Origin: Isoetes taiwanensis
Lineage: Eukaryota; Streptophyta; Lycopodiopsida; Isoetales; Isoetaceae
Direction: 5' to 3'
Assembly: GCA_021234155.1 (NCBI GenBank)
Contig: JAJEKV010000070.1
Location: 5,108,754 to 5,172,753, forward strand
DNA length: 64,000 nt
Shown here piece by piece: positions 47,905 to 59,226 of the stretch (position 1 is the first letter of the stretch; every line of letters starts with the position of its first letter). Below the pieces are notes generated by a model that saw only the letters and a list, made by a program, of their open reading frames with translations, was not told the DNA's origin and made no database searches. The position numbers and the translations under genes were made by a program.

Positions 47905-48166
47905 AGCGCACCATCTGTGCATGACTTGGCATTATACATACTTGGGGTTCTAGATAAACGTCTGCAATTACTGAGCCCTCAGTAGTCATTATCTAAGCTT
48001 GTCTAGTATCATCATTACTGCAAAGGTTTTTCCCTTGAAAACCTTTCGAGGCAGGGGTTTTTTAATCCTAGTAGTAATGATTGTACTAGCCCATTGTATG
48101 GGTCCCATGACCTATTGGTCTTCGTGGACGTTAAAAAAACTATTCTATTCTATTCTATTCTATCTT
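47905..48166 (+). mobile_element. LINE 3' end fragment (same family as 9.46-10.0 kb)
   Basis: Reads APSVHDLALYILGVLDKRLQ then LLSPQ and stop (47983-47985), followed by a 3' UTR nearly identical to that at 9463-9660 and a pentanucleotide tail of TATTC units (48138-48163). It is strongly 5'-truncated. It lies inside the CACTA element in the opposite orientation to the other family member. Confidence 0.8.
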
Positions 48167-51100
48167 GAGATATTGCATAAAAAATTATGTCTATGGTGCT
48201 AGGTTCTACGGTTGTAGTCCAAGGGGCAACTCTTGTGATGACAGTGCCAAGAGCTGGTCCATTGTTTCCAGCAGAAGCTGAGACGAAGAAGCCATGTTTG
48301 GAAGTAGAAAACATAGCAATGGATCCAAACTTAATCAGTGATAGTGTTGTAGCCAGATGCATATTTTTAAATACTTATTAAATTAGTCTTAAAAGAGTTT
48401 TGTTTTTTTTTTGTAATGGCAGCATAGAGCCTTGGACTATCTGAACGGGACAAGCCCAGGTATTATCTTTAAGATGAAACCCAAGAAAGAGAAAGAGATT
48501 ATGAACCCAGTAAGTATATTTAATGCAATATTCATGGTTTGTTTGAAGTTAAATTAATTCTGTACTTGTATATTTTATATGTAGAACATTTGCTACATTG
48601 AAAGCGACTTTGCAAATCAACAGGATTGAATTTTATCACTTTTAAGTGATTTGAAGTTTAAGGCAGTTTTTTATTTAACATTTTGAAATGTATCATTAGA
48701 AGCATGAACTCAATTGTTTATGTCCCTTATCTTCTTTTTTATTTTGTGAGGTGGTTGGGTTCCGTGCCAGGGAACGCCGCATCTTACGCCGCATGCGGCG
48801 TTCCCTTCCCCTCTTGCGGAACGCAAATTTTCAAAATTTTGCTTTCTTTTTGTTTTGGTCTTCGTTTATGTTTCCCTCTTTCTCTCGATGCCGGGCGGCC
48901 AGCTCTAGGAGAATCAAACATGTGGGCAAGAACGGCAAGAAGGAGGGAAGTACCAAGCAAGGGCGATTTTTACATACCAGTCCAGTTTTTTCTATGAATC
49001 TTATTTCCCTAACGGCTCCAGAGATGCCATCGGTTGATGCAGGATCTATTTCTAATTCTTTCTTTCTATATCATCTCTATATCTGCTACTTTGTATTCTC
49101 TCTCTGATCCGACCTCTTCTCCGCAAAATGCTTTCTTGAAACAAGCATTACTCACCTCTTTTCGGTTTCTTGTAAATTGAAAGGTCAAGATCTCCCCGGA
49201 TTTGATGCTCGATTTAGGGTTTTGCGGCCCGGTGCAAGGAAGCATCAACTAAAAGCAAAAGCAAAATCAAAATGAGAAAGACGAAGAGCGGTGGATTCCA
49301 AATGCTAGATTTTCTTAGACTGGCCGGATTTAGATAGAAGGATTGAGCAAATTCCACATTTTGTTGTAGGTAACGATTTTGTTTTTCTATTTGCTTAAAC
49401 ATCTCATTTTTTTTCAGAGCGGAGAACAGAATCGCGAGCTTGCATTCATCTTTAACACATTCATCCATTTTACACAACAAGAAAGGTCATTCCGGAGTCG
49501 CATGTGCAAGAGTATTTCGGTTTGCTCTGATTTGGGTTAGCTGCATGTGCAAGAGTATTTCAAGTTGCTCCATTTTTCTTTAGACGTTTCCTTCAATTGG
49601 AGGCAATTGTTATTGTAGCCGACATTCTTGCTGCCGGATTCAGGGAGCATCGAGCCATTTTGCAGGTAATACATCTCTAAATTAATTTCTTTGTTCAAGG
49701 CTTTGCAACTCTTTGGATTTGTTTGAAAGGGCTTTGTTGATCCGGAAAGCACGATTTTTTAACTTCTGAGGCAAAGTTTGCATCACCTCCTTTGATTTAC
49801 GTATGATATTTACAAGGTAATATCTTTTGGAAAAGGATGATTCTGATCTTTTTTTCTTAATTGAACACCTGGTGCTTGCTTTTTTGCTTCAAAGGCAGCT
49901 ATTGTTGCTTCATTGTTACATCATCCTGATTTTGTTTGACATCTCTCATCTTAAAGGGCGAGATAAGTGCAGGCTCGAGCACACACTCATGAATGTGCGG
50001 TCATTGGCAATGATCCGCTCCCTAAATAACTAGGTGGATAACGGCAATGAAATCTAAAACACGTAGTTTCTTGGTGTGCAAATGAATCGCCAAATGAATC
50101 GCCATGCCTGCTCCACATCGATCCTTACGGAAGGAATTATCCATCGTGAGCCATGGTATGGAAGTGAAGAAGATAGATCTCAGATGAGAGCAAACTATCA
50201 GCTTATGATTGGACTCTTAGAAAGCAACAAGCAATGAGTTCCATGTCATAAATTCGATTAGGTTTTTTTATACCATGGTTGCAACTCTAATACCACTTTT
50301 ATGTCTGCTTATTCTTGGCTTTCCCGATTGCTTAGAAGTTATAAGCTGGCTACCAGCTGCTCAAACATAAAGAAAGAAGTTCACAGAAGGCAAGAAATCT
50401 AAGGGGGAGTCACCAGCTATAGCTCCCTCTCTTGCTTTGACTCCAGTTAAAGAAGGCCATCCTCCTTGGGACTTTGTTGTTTAGACAACCTCTGTTATTA
50501 ATAACGCCAAGGTATATGCCATAGCATGAAGGAAAGAGGTATGGCATTTGGTTTGGGGAAGCACTAGAATAATGCACCAGCTCATACATGTAGATCCTTA
50601 TTGTATCTCTGTGTTGCATTGAACACTTGGGCCTGTTTATGTAGATTTTGTATTGGCTGGAACTCATGTAAGTCCTGCATGCAAAGTATAAGCATGCAAG
50701 GTTTGGCTTATGTATACATTCTTTTTTTGCATAGTGTTGCAAGTTTTGCAATGCACTACATTGACACAACAAAATGCTTATTGCAATGCACTACACTGGC
50801 ACAACCGTTTATATCAAGGTGCTCATTTATTCCCTATTGCTTTGTCTTGCAAGGGTTTAGCATTAGAGGTAGCAATGGTTCAATGTCTGGAGTTTCTCTG
50901 GAGCATTAGCCCACATAGCAACCTCTGGAGCTTCAACGGGCTAAAGTTCCAGGTAAAATTTTCTGCAACCACATGTATGCACTGAAATCATTGTAAGTTC
51001 TAAATTTCTGTAAGCAGTCATTCCCAATCTCCTCCGCTTTCCATCATTAGGGTAAATTGGTGGTGCTTGAATTATAGGGGTTGGAGCTTTCACTTGCAGC

Positions 51101-52819
51101 TTGGAGCTGGAACTTCTACTTGGAGGCTATAGAGTATGCAAAATCAGAAGGTACGTTGATTTTTGGTTGAATTTTGTCCTGTATTATAGGGAAAAGATAT
51201 GAGACAAGAAATGATGATTTTGCATTCCAGATTTAGCTTGAGCCGGACCCATTTAACAAGAGCTCAAGGCCATTTTCCTTTTCAGGTTAGGTACCCACCT
51301 CTTTGTTCCTCCACCCAAAGGGACACACATTACGCTCCCTCCTCCTGGGCAGGACTTAGGAGCTTGGTGTTGGGAAACAAATCTTCTTCATAAAAGCGAC
51401 CTTACAGCGAACGAAAGTAAATCTTCTCTCTCTGCTCCATCTTTTATTGCATTGCACCATTGCTAACATTTGCTTTTTATGCAGGAGATGAAGAATAAAG
51501 TCAGAAACTTACAGGACTTAAGGGCTTAGAGTTGCGCAAATCTTCTTCACAAAGTAGCAACTACAACAGAAACAGCAAGCAAATTGGATTCACAAAATCA
51601 TGGTGAGAAGAAAATGTTCAAACTCTAAAAGCGGTGTGTGTTTGCTTTCCAACAATATCAAGCTAGAAGTCTCCCATGGGTTAGAGTACTACCCTCATGG
51701 TGTAGTCTGAAACATATATGCATGCTAATGGAACATGAATAGATACTTTTCCATCAATCTGTTATTCCATGGCAGTTGTATAACTTGCTCAGGCAGGCTT
51801 AAGAGTTAGACAAAGAAACGACATTTTTTTCCAGATCTAAAGTGCACGCATTACGTATGCATAGAAGGTTCAATCTATCTTGGCATGCATGGTAATACTA
51901 TATAGGTATGAGGATTGGATATTTTACAGGAAATGAACTAAGACAAACCAAAGCTACTGAAGAGAATATAATAAGCTATAAGAAAACATGTGATATTGCT
52001 ATATTGGTGTTTTGATGGGCTTACACTTGATCGCATGTCACCACAATCAAGACTAAAGAATGGAATGCAAATGGCTTATATAATAGTTTTTATAAGATCA
52101 ATGATTTGTATTATGGCAATCAGATTGATGAAGATGATTCCTGTTATTTGACACAATTTCCTTTGCTATATTCTATTGCTTATTTAACTCCTATATGAAA
52201 TGAAAAAATATTGAGGTAAAAGATAACTATCATAAATGCTGTGTAGGGCAAGTATTACTATAGTGCATTCTTACATACCTCTTTAGAGACATTGAACAAC
52301 GTAAGCTACACGCAGAGATAGAATAGAATAGAGGTCTCATGCCCGACAATGTTAGACACCACTTCTAAGTTATAATGCATTGTGCAATGGCATCCATCTT
52401 ATTATGTGTGCGTTATAGATGCATAGATTGTTAGTGGAGACAAATAAACAAACCTTAAGATCACCTGTTCAGAAGGCACAGATTTATTGCACACTTTTGC
52501 GTATGCTTCAATAGCCAAATTTTCCACTTGCTTGCACGCATTCTCTTCAACATTCTGTTGATTCAATGTCTTTTTATTGTCTAAATAACATGAAATGTAA
52601 TAGCAAAGCACTTGGCTCCTATGCATTTTATGTATGACAAAGACGCGAGATAATAACCTTGCTTAAGAAAAACAATCCATTAGCATTGTTACAAATCATA
52701 TTAATTAGGCCACAATCGGTAAGAAGTACAGGATTTCGTGAGATAATCAAAATCATCCGCGATTATGCACGACAATACCAGGAGGTTTACGAAAACACAC
52801 ACCCTTGCTTATGCGCGGC
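48167..52819. other. CACTA interior, no recognised gene
   Basis: Only short frames without motif. Features: a 12-bp palindromic pair GGAACGCCGCAT/ATGCGGCGTTCC at 48771-48782 and 48793-48804, and a repeated word GCATGTGCAAGAGTATTTC at about 49500 and 49543. The origin of this stretch is unknown; some could be captured host sequence. Confidence 0.35.
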
Positions 52820-52842
52820 AACACCGGGCACACGTTTACTAG
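52820..52842 (+). mobile_element. Possible Helitron-like 3' terminus
   Basis: GCGCGG-CAACA-CCGGGC (one mismatch) is followed by ACACGTTTACTAG. The spacing fits, but the next base is G rather than T and the stem is imperfect. It shares GGCACACGTTT-CTAG with the terminus at 53867-53896. Confidence 0.3.
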
Positions 52843-53420
52843 GATGGACAAGATTGTTCTATACACATCAGACAAGACTGGCTATAACACGTTATTCCCA
52901 CTATGCGTTTGACAACAACTAGGATTTTTGTAAGATATTTTTGTGCTCAAACAAGTTAAACCAAATGCTTTAGAAAATGAACTTGGGTACTTTTGTGCTC
53001 GAAAATGCTTTAAAGACTGAAAGTCACACCTAAACAGAACAAATTTTTTATAAGAATAGAATAGAATAGATGAAAGTCTATTACACCTAAACTGTTAATG
53101 TCCAGCATTAGCAAGAATTTCCACTAGGATTTAGTTTAGGGTTTAGGCTTTTGGTTTTAGAGTAGAACTTAGAATTTACAACTTTTTTAGTTTATCTTAT
53201 CATCAATACTACTGATTACTTATTACACTTTATTTTTGACACGAATCCATATCGTTCGCTTTGTTCATTATGATAGCTTCTAAACTATCTATATTATTTT
53301 GTGTCATTGTTTGTTTAATGAATCGTTCAATATAATGACCCTTCTTTTAACTCTCACATGCGCCAAAAAATGGTCAATGATCCCCAAGTTGTTATGGGAG
53401 TTTATGTGTATAGGTTTAGG

Positions 53421-53444
53421 TTAGGGTTAGGGTTAGGGTTAGGG
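53421..53444. repeat. Interstitial TTAGGG repeats
   Basis: Four perfect TTAGGG units with degenerate units on both sides (TTAGG at 53416 and 53445, then TTGAGGG). The usual plant telomere unit is TTTAGGG, so this is the six-base form. Confidence 0.85.
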
Positions 53445-53866
53445 TTAGGTTGAGGGTTTCATGAAATTTTTTAAGCAATAAGTTCACCATGAATTGACAA
53501 GATAAAAGAAAACAAAGAGTCATAACTTATCAACTCTTACATGCATCGACGTTGATCACTGCAAATAACTTCCAATACGAATGGCCATTCTCTTGCACGG
53601 TCCTTATAATAAATTGTACCATATGTTAAACCATTTAACACAATGAACCCATCTAAAACAAACTTCACGAAAAATACAAACATGAGACAAAACACATCGT
53701 TGACACGCATCAGAGTTGACTTCAGCCATGTACAGTGGTGGGACAGGTCCCATCACATTTCAATTACAAGTATGAAAATACACATTCCATTCCTCTACAT
53801 ACTACATCTAGAATATTCTATCACACTTACAAACTTCATTACAGCATTCTACACAACCACAACTAA

Positions 53867-53896
53867 TGCCCGGCATCGCCAGGCACACGTTTCTAG
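53867..53896 (+). mobile_element. Helitron-like 3' terminus
   Basis: TGCCCGGC-ATC-GCCAGGCA forms an 8-bp stem with one mismatch. It is followed by CACGTTTCTAG and then T, matching the hairpin, CTAG end and T target rule. No 5' TC end was pinned down upstream. Confidence 0.45.
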
Positions 53897-54124
53897 TCAG
53901 TAATGAAATCGATTATTTTGTTTTAATAAAACTGCCAAGCTTGTTATTAATTTTCTCATTTTTTTTGTTGCAAAGTTGTAGCCGTATAGCAAAATATTTT
54001 TGTGCTTGTATTGTTATTGTCTTGACAAATCTTCGTTGTTAGATTGTCAATATTTCGTCAATGGTGCCCGTTATTTCTTTGCAAAGTTTTGTTGCTAGGT
54101 TGATAAAATTTCATGAATGGTGCC

Positions 54125-54534
54125 TGGTGTAATTTTGACACTAGCTATAACCCAAATCTTGTCACTATGTATTTGTAGTTTTGACATAAATCATTACTTA
54201 ACATTGATTAAAAGTTTGTCATAAACTATAGTACAACTCAACACACTGCTGCTTGGTATTATGGACACTAAATTGCTATCATAGTTGTTGCTCATTTGTC
54301 ATAATATGAGTTGCAAGCTTGTTGGAAACTTGGTGTAATTTTGAGACGAGCTATAACCCAAAGCTTGTCACTATGTATTTGTAGTTTTGAAACAACGTAT
54401 TACTTAACATTGTTGTAAGTTTGTCATGAACCATAGTACAATTCAACACAATGCTTCTTATATTCTTGACACTAAACTGCTATCATAGGTGATGCAAATT
54501 TGTCATAATACGAGTTGCAAGCTTGTTGGAAACT
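54125..54534. repeat. CACTA right subterminal tandem repeat (about 206-bp unit, two copies)
   Basis: TGGTGTAATTTTGACACTAG at 54125 and the diverged TGGTGTAATTTTGAGACGAG at 54331 start two successive units. Each contains CTTGTCACTATGTATTTGTA and ends in GCAAGCTTGTTGGAAACT. Internal TGTCA words mirror the left subterminal region. Confidence 0.8.
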
Positions 54535-54712
54535 TTCTTAGTGTCGAATTATTTTGGTCACAATTTTGACTCAATGGTAGTCACCCCAGTGACCAATGAT
54601 GACGTCTAGTATAGTGACGAAATTTTGACCATTTTAGGAATATTGAAGGTTCACTTAGTGTCAACTTTTTTGTTACTATGCTAGACACTATAACCCCCAT
54701 TCTCTTGTAGTG

Positions 54713-57008
54713 TCTGATTAATGGTGAGTGCAGTCCGTTCTTCACAATTCAAAGAGGAGTAAAACAAGGTTGCCCCCTTGCCCCTTTCCTTTTTCTAATC
54801 ATTATGGAAGCCCTCCATTGTAGGCTGGATGTTGCAAAGAATACTAACCTTATTAAAGGTCTAAGACTCCCTGAGAATCCTCAGGTAGATCAAATTCTAA
54901 ATGGGCATTTTGCAGATGATACCTTTATCTTAATATCAATGGATGAGAATTCCATAACGAATGCTCAAAGAATCCTTGGAGAATTTGGTGAAGCTTCAGG
55001 ATGTAAAATAAACCCTGCCAAGTCAGCTATTCAAGCAAGAGATCAAGAAAAGGGAGAGGTGATGGCTTTAACCATGGGATGTAAGTATAACTCTCCTAAC
55101 ACTAGTTCAAAGATCCTGGGAATCCCATATGCAATCAGAAGTAATGCTTCAAATCTATGGGGAAGTATTATTGAAAAGTTCTACAAAAAGGTTGACACTC
55201 TGAACTCTAAATATCTTTCCAAGAATGGTAGGGCAGTCATAGCTAATTTTATGATTTCTTCTTCTCATGTGTATCAATCTTCAGTTATTCTTGCTCCAAA
55301 AAAGGTTGCTAACAAATTGCAGGGAATCATTGGTAGATTCATTGCCTGTGGGCAAAACAGGAGATGCTGGCACCCGGTCTCAATGAAAGAGTGTTGCAAA
55401 TCTAAGAGTAATGGAGGACTGGGAACTATCAATATTGAGAAGCATGGGATGGCCTTGGCTGCCAAGTACTTTTATAAGGCCTGTTATAATTCCATCAAGC
55501 ACCCTATATCCATCCTGATTAGGCATTATATTGGAAAATGCCATCCTTATGGGTGGAGATCACTGAAAATGGAGCTTCCCCACTCTATTCCCCTTTACTG
55601 TCCCAATCTCCACTCCAGGTATTATCAAGAAGTGGATCAAGGCTTGGGATCAAATTAAGGGGATGTACACTTGGAAAGAAGGGCTGTCCATGGACCAAAC
55701 TATCTTCTGGAATCCAGTAGTCCTTCTCAACAATCCCAACCTCTGCCTGGCCTGCCACTTTCCTGATCAAGCCAAGCTATGGAAGAGTAAGGGAATTATA
55801 TTTATCAGGGATCTCTTTGATACTAATGGTATTATACCCTTTGACAGATCAATTTTGGCTGATGAAGGAATGCAGACCAGAACCCTCTATGATAATGTCC
55901 TTAATGCCATCATGCATAAACACTGGACTCATGAAGAGAACTCCTGGATAAATGGAGGAAAAGAAGGTTATGTTGTTAGGAAAGCATATAAGTATCTCAT
56001 GAGGGGAGAAGGAGTTACTATTCATACAAAGTGGGAGGTTCAACCGGATAGGTGCATCAAGAATCTGAATTTCATGTGGAAAAGTCCCATTAATCCGAAG
56101 ATTAAGTCATTTATGTGGCAATTATGGCATAGAGCTTTGGCTACTAACTCGAAAAGATACAAGTTATCTATGGCCAATTCTGATATCTGTGAAAGGTGCC
56201 TTGAAGCAAAGGAGGATGAGAACCATCTTTTTAGAGGGTGCCTTTGGTCTGAGTGGATTTTAGAGCTTGCCTCAGAAATTCTGGGTTATGATCTTACCCA
56301 TCTCAGTGAGAAAGACTTTTTTACGCCAGAGAATCCCAAAGATTGGAGAATTTTTATTCTCCTCTGGAGGATATGGAAGGGCAGGAACTCTTTCATTTTT
56401 AATTGTGAAATTATTCCTCCCGAAGGAATAATCAAACAGTTCCAATTTGATGTTAAGTGGATTCAAGAGATTAATGGGTGACTTTATTACTGCAGGTACT
56501 TTATTTCTGCTGGTGCGCAAGCTCAAGTGGAGGAAGATGGATCTGAATGCGAACAATGAATGGATTAAAATATTTGGAGCAGCCAATGTTCTGGAGCACA
56601 TGGAGAGATGCCAGTGTGGATGCTGTTGTGATCAGAATTATAAGAAGAGAGTTAATCTGCCAAGCAAAGGACAACAGGGGGCGGTTCAATATGGCCAAGG
56701 CAAAATCATGCATGTGCATCTATTGCACTTTTCATGAGAAGACGAAGGGAAAGGCAAGGAAAATCAGGAATCACCATCTGAGATCCTATCATTGAACACT
56801 CTATCTACTTTGGAGCAACAGACTTTTTTAGCAAGATATTTCTAAGTAATTATTAGCTTGTCCTATGAACAATTATAGGATGATCCCCGATTTTAAATTT
56901 GGTTTTTTGGATCTCCTTTCTTTTTTAGGGTTCCTTCTCCCTTGAAAAAGGAGTTTTTGTAAAATCTCTTATTTAAGTGTATATATATAGAAGCCTTCAA
57001 TTAAAAAG
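54713..57008 (+). mobile_element. LINE 3' part (separated from its 5' part by the CACTA)
   Basis: Starts at the second TCT of the CACTA target duplication and ends in CTTCAATTAAAAAG before the 14-bp LINE duplication. The whole LINE without the CACTA is about 2.6 kb. About 520 bases of 3' UTR follow the last frame, containing AAGGAG and T-rich words. Confidence 0.88.
54716..56481 (+). pseudogene. LINE ORF2 C-terminal part: reverse transcriptase and zf-RVT domain
   Basis: First frame (to 55657): INGECSPFF, RGVKQGCPLAPFLF (RT motif) and the catalytic GHFADDTFIL with two adjacent aspartates. Then come the thumb region (LGIPYAIRSNASNLWGSIIE) and SNGGLGTINIEKHGMALAAK, conserved after plant L1 RTs. 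Second frame (about 55610-56481): IKKWIKAWDQIKG, then WKSPINPKIKSFMWQLWHRA and CERCLEAKEDENHLFRGC, the zinc-binding zf-RVT module. One frameshift near 55545-55620 separates the two frames. No RNase H follows. The active-site residues survive, but the frameshift, the 5' truncation and the CACTA insertion make it inactive. Confidence 0.9.
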
Positions 57009-57022
57009 GATAAAAACTAGAT
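57009..57022. repeat. LINE target-site duplication, right copy
   Basis: GATAAAAACTAGAT directly after the LINE 3' end (…CTTCAATTAAAAAG). The perfect 14-base match with 33223-33236 shows that both halves of the LINE, now about 21 kb apart, come from one insertion. Confidence 0.85.
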
Positions 57023-58095
57023 CAGAAACGAAGATAACAGCTGAATGATAACAACTGAGAGATGCACAACACAGTTATCTTCCTATATATAAAATTAGTA
57101 GCAAAATAAAAAGGACTTTTCAGGCCAAAAAAATTCAAAAAAAAAATATTTTCAGGCTAAGAAATTACATTTGGAATCAGAAAATATTTCCAGCATTTAT
57201 CGAGTTTGTAAAGAGAAATTTGGCACTTTGGCCTCAGATTTATTTCTGGCATTTGCAGCGCTGCTTCACATTTTTTGGTTGTTTCTACATTTTTAAACAC
57301 ACTCTGAGCAAGAATACAGTGATTGGCGTAGATAATTCTTTTGTTGAGTTTGATTTTAAGCATCGATTAGAGTTTTATTTACTGGTTTCGGCAATACATG
57401 CGGCTAGGCTCGATGCAGTGGCTATGGCGCTTATGTTTGTTTGGGAACCCGAGCGTGATGGAGTCCCAAGCTTTTTCTATCTCTATTTCTCTAATCTGCT
57501 TGCTCTATGATTTCTTTCACTTCCAGCTCTTCTAAAATAGTATTGATTTGCTTCCGAAGCTTCAACCCTGCCGGCTCTATAGTGCTTTCTGTGAAATCAG
57601 CAAGGGCCGATTCAACCTCAATCTATTAGTTTCCTCTGTTATCTTTCTGCAGCCACAGATGCTTGGAAAAATGAAATCTACCTCATCCGACTTAAATTTA
57701 CAATCCAACCGGATCAATATTGGCAAAATAAATAGAAGGTTTGTGCCTTGAAATCTCGGCCCCGTTTCCTGTTAACAAACATCAAGATCTTTCCTTTGTT
57801 TAATTTGAACCCCTCTGATTCGTGCGGCTCTGCCACAAATTGCCAGCCTTCTCCTTGCCCAAATGCCCTGTTGTTGAGGAACTATGTTGAGGAACTATGT
57901 TGCTTTGAGAAAGCTCCGGTTGCTTAAAATCCAGGCCTGATCGAGCCCATTTAACACAGAGAATACTATGCCCATAACAGGAAATTTCCATTCGAAAATT
58001 CGTCCTGGAAGCCTTGCTCCTGGATTTTCTGTAGCTTCAACCACAGAAACTCGGCCCTTGAGGATTGCTAGCACACCTGCTCCCTTGCCGGAGCC
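57023..58095. other. Spacer between LINE and HMA gene
   Basis: No frame supported. The original target of the LINE continues here (CAGAAACGAAGATAACAGCT...). Confidence 0.4.
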
Positions 58096-58523
58096 TTATA
58101 TATTGCCAGAGCATCTTAAAGAAAACAATGTGTCTGGAGTAAGCTCCACATATTTGCCTGTTTTCTGCAGCTCTTTTAGAACCATGTTTGAGTCCACCTT
58201 CCCCACAACCGTGATCGTATAATCTTTTGAATCAATGCTAATGGTCTCAACCCCTGAAAATCCCAAGCACAGAGCAAGCAAAATTAAACCCAAAATTTTG
58301 TAGCCCATGTAGTTAAATTTCACCTTCGATCTTGAGCAGGGTTTTCTTCAGTTTTTTGAGGCAACCGCAGCAGTGAATCTGCGCCCTGATCACAGTGGTC
58401 TGCACAGAAAAAAAAAATAAAAAGAGTGAATCTGTGCAGAAAAGAGTGAGAAATATAGAACAATCACGGGGAAAATGCCACCTGCAGCTTCTTCTCGACC
58501 CTTTTATAATCTTCGGAACCCAT
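58096..58523 (-). CDS. Small heavy-metal-associated (HMA, ATX1-like) protein, three exons, 91 residues
   Basis: Exons 58523-58482, 58399-58324 and 58253-58096; both introns are GT-AG and phases agree. The product starts MGSEDYKRVEKKLQ, then TTVIRAQIHCCGCLKKLKKT with the metal-binding C-x-x-C in the first loop (IHCCGC, where the canonical form is MxCxxC). It ends after GVETISIDSKDYTITVVGKV and SNMVLKELQKTGKYVEL, giving the full βαββαβ ferredoxin-like HMA fold at residues 15-75. The C-terminal 15 residues (TPDTLFSLRCSGNI) lack a CaaX box, so it is not a typical prenylated HIPP. Such proteins bind Cu+, Zn2+ or Cd2+ in the cytosol. The second intron is only 70 bases; retention would give a different N-terminus. 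It appears intact. Which metal it binds cannot be told. Confidence 0.85.
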
Positions 58524-58896
58524 TTTCTTTGCAAGCGGGATTGCTTTCAGATTTGCAGATGAATCCGGCAGTGAGGAAGAAAAAAATCCATGCAAAAGTC
58601 GGGGTTCAGGGTTTTAGTGCTTGCCGACACGTATGAATTGAATATTCTAGAAGGTGTCAACATACTTTTGGGAGTTATACGAAGTAGAATGTCATACCGG
58701 ATTTCTCTAAAAAAAACCTTATTTTAAAGAAGGAAATCCCTATTTCCCAAATTTCAAAAAATGACCGAATTCCCCTAATTTTGAACCATGAAACTGGACT
58801 TTGAGAAATGTCTGGATTTTTAAGGGAGGAATCCCCTAATTTTGAACCATGATTGTAGGAAGACTACTTTAAGCTTATTTTAGATGAATATTCCCT
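58524..58896. other. Upstream region of HMA gene
   Basis: Probable promoter side of the minus-strand HMA gene. No clear TATA box was identified. Repeated words (CCCCTAATTTTGAACCATGA at about 58764 and 58832) form a short direct repeat. Confidence 0.35.
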
Positions 58897-59082
58897 CCTT
58901 AACACACTGCCCCTCAAGTTTATAGTGATCCAACGGTTCAGATCAATCTTGATCAGTGTGTTACTGGAGCTATAACACACTGCTACTCCATAACACCCTA
59001 GGATGTTATGAAATGAACGGATCCAGATCGATTTTGATAATGATCGGATGGCCCAAAACTCTCGGGGCAGTGTGTTAAGGGC
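58897..59082. mobile_element. Small inverted-repeat element (MITE-like)
   Basis: CCTTAACACACTGCCCC at 58897-58913 is perfectly complementary to GGGGCAGTGTGTTAAGG at 59065-59081, and partial complementarity continues inward (GATCCAACGG..., CGGATCCAGATCGATTTTG). It is about 185 bp with no coding content. No clear target duplication. Confidence 0.65.
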
Positions 59083-59084
59083 GA

Positions 59085-59226
59085 TAACGCCCTGGCCCTC
59101 GGGTGTTACTTCAAAAAAAATTTTCGGGCCATCAAAATGGCTCGGGCGTGCGCTACGCGCACACCCTCGCCATTTTGATGGCCCTCAAATTTTTTTTTCA
59201 GTAACACCCTCGGCCCAGGGCGTTAT
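59085..59226. repeat. Near-perfect 142-bp foldback
   Basis: ATAACGCCCTGG... and its mirror ...CAGGGCGTTAT form arms of about 70 bp around GCGCTACGCGC, including GGGCCATCAAAATGGC on the left arm pairing with GCCATTTTGATGGCCC on the right. It directly abuts the preceding inverted-repeat element. A transcript would fold into one long hairpin. Confidence 0.8.

Larger units (their letters stand above)
33572..54712. mobile_element. CACTA (En/Spm-type) DNA transposon carrying nested insertions
   Basis: Left end CACTACAAGAGGATGGGGGC, right end (reverse complement) CACTACAAGAGAATGGGGGT. The inverted ends match at 28 of about 30 positions through TATAGTGTC and are flanked by the 3-bp duplication TCT (33569-33571, 54713-54715). 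Both are diagnostic of the superfamily. Subterminal regions are rich in TGTCA/TGACA words, as transposase-binding repeats of CACTA elements are. I find no transposase frame, so the element is probably non-autonomous. Its 21.1 kb include a 466-bp retroposon, a 5.8-kb Helitron-like insertion, a LINE fragment, and possible further Helitron ends, with much sequence of unknown origin. Confidence 0.88.

Noticed and set aside
24076-54712. One 30-kb CACTA element using the copy A left end
   Set aside because: The left end in A is explained by the tandem duplication; the LINE fragment and target duplications repeat with it, so B is the ancestral left end.
57968-58222. 84-codon plus-strand ORF
   Set aside because: Antisense to exon 3 of the HMA gene, whose splice phases and domain are convincing.
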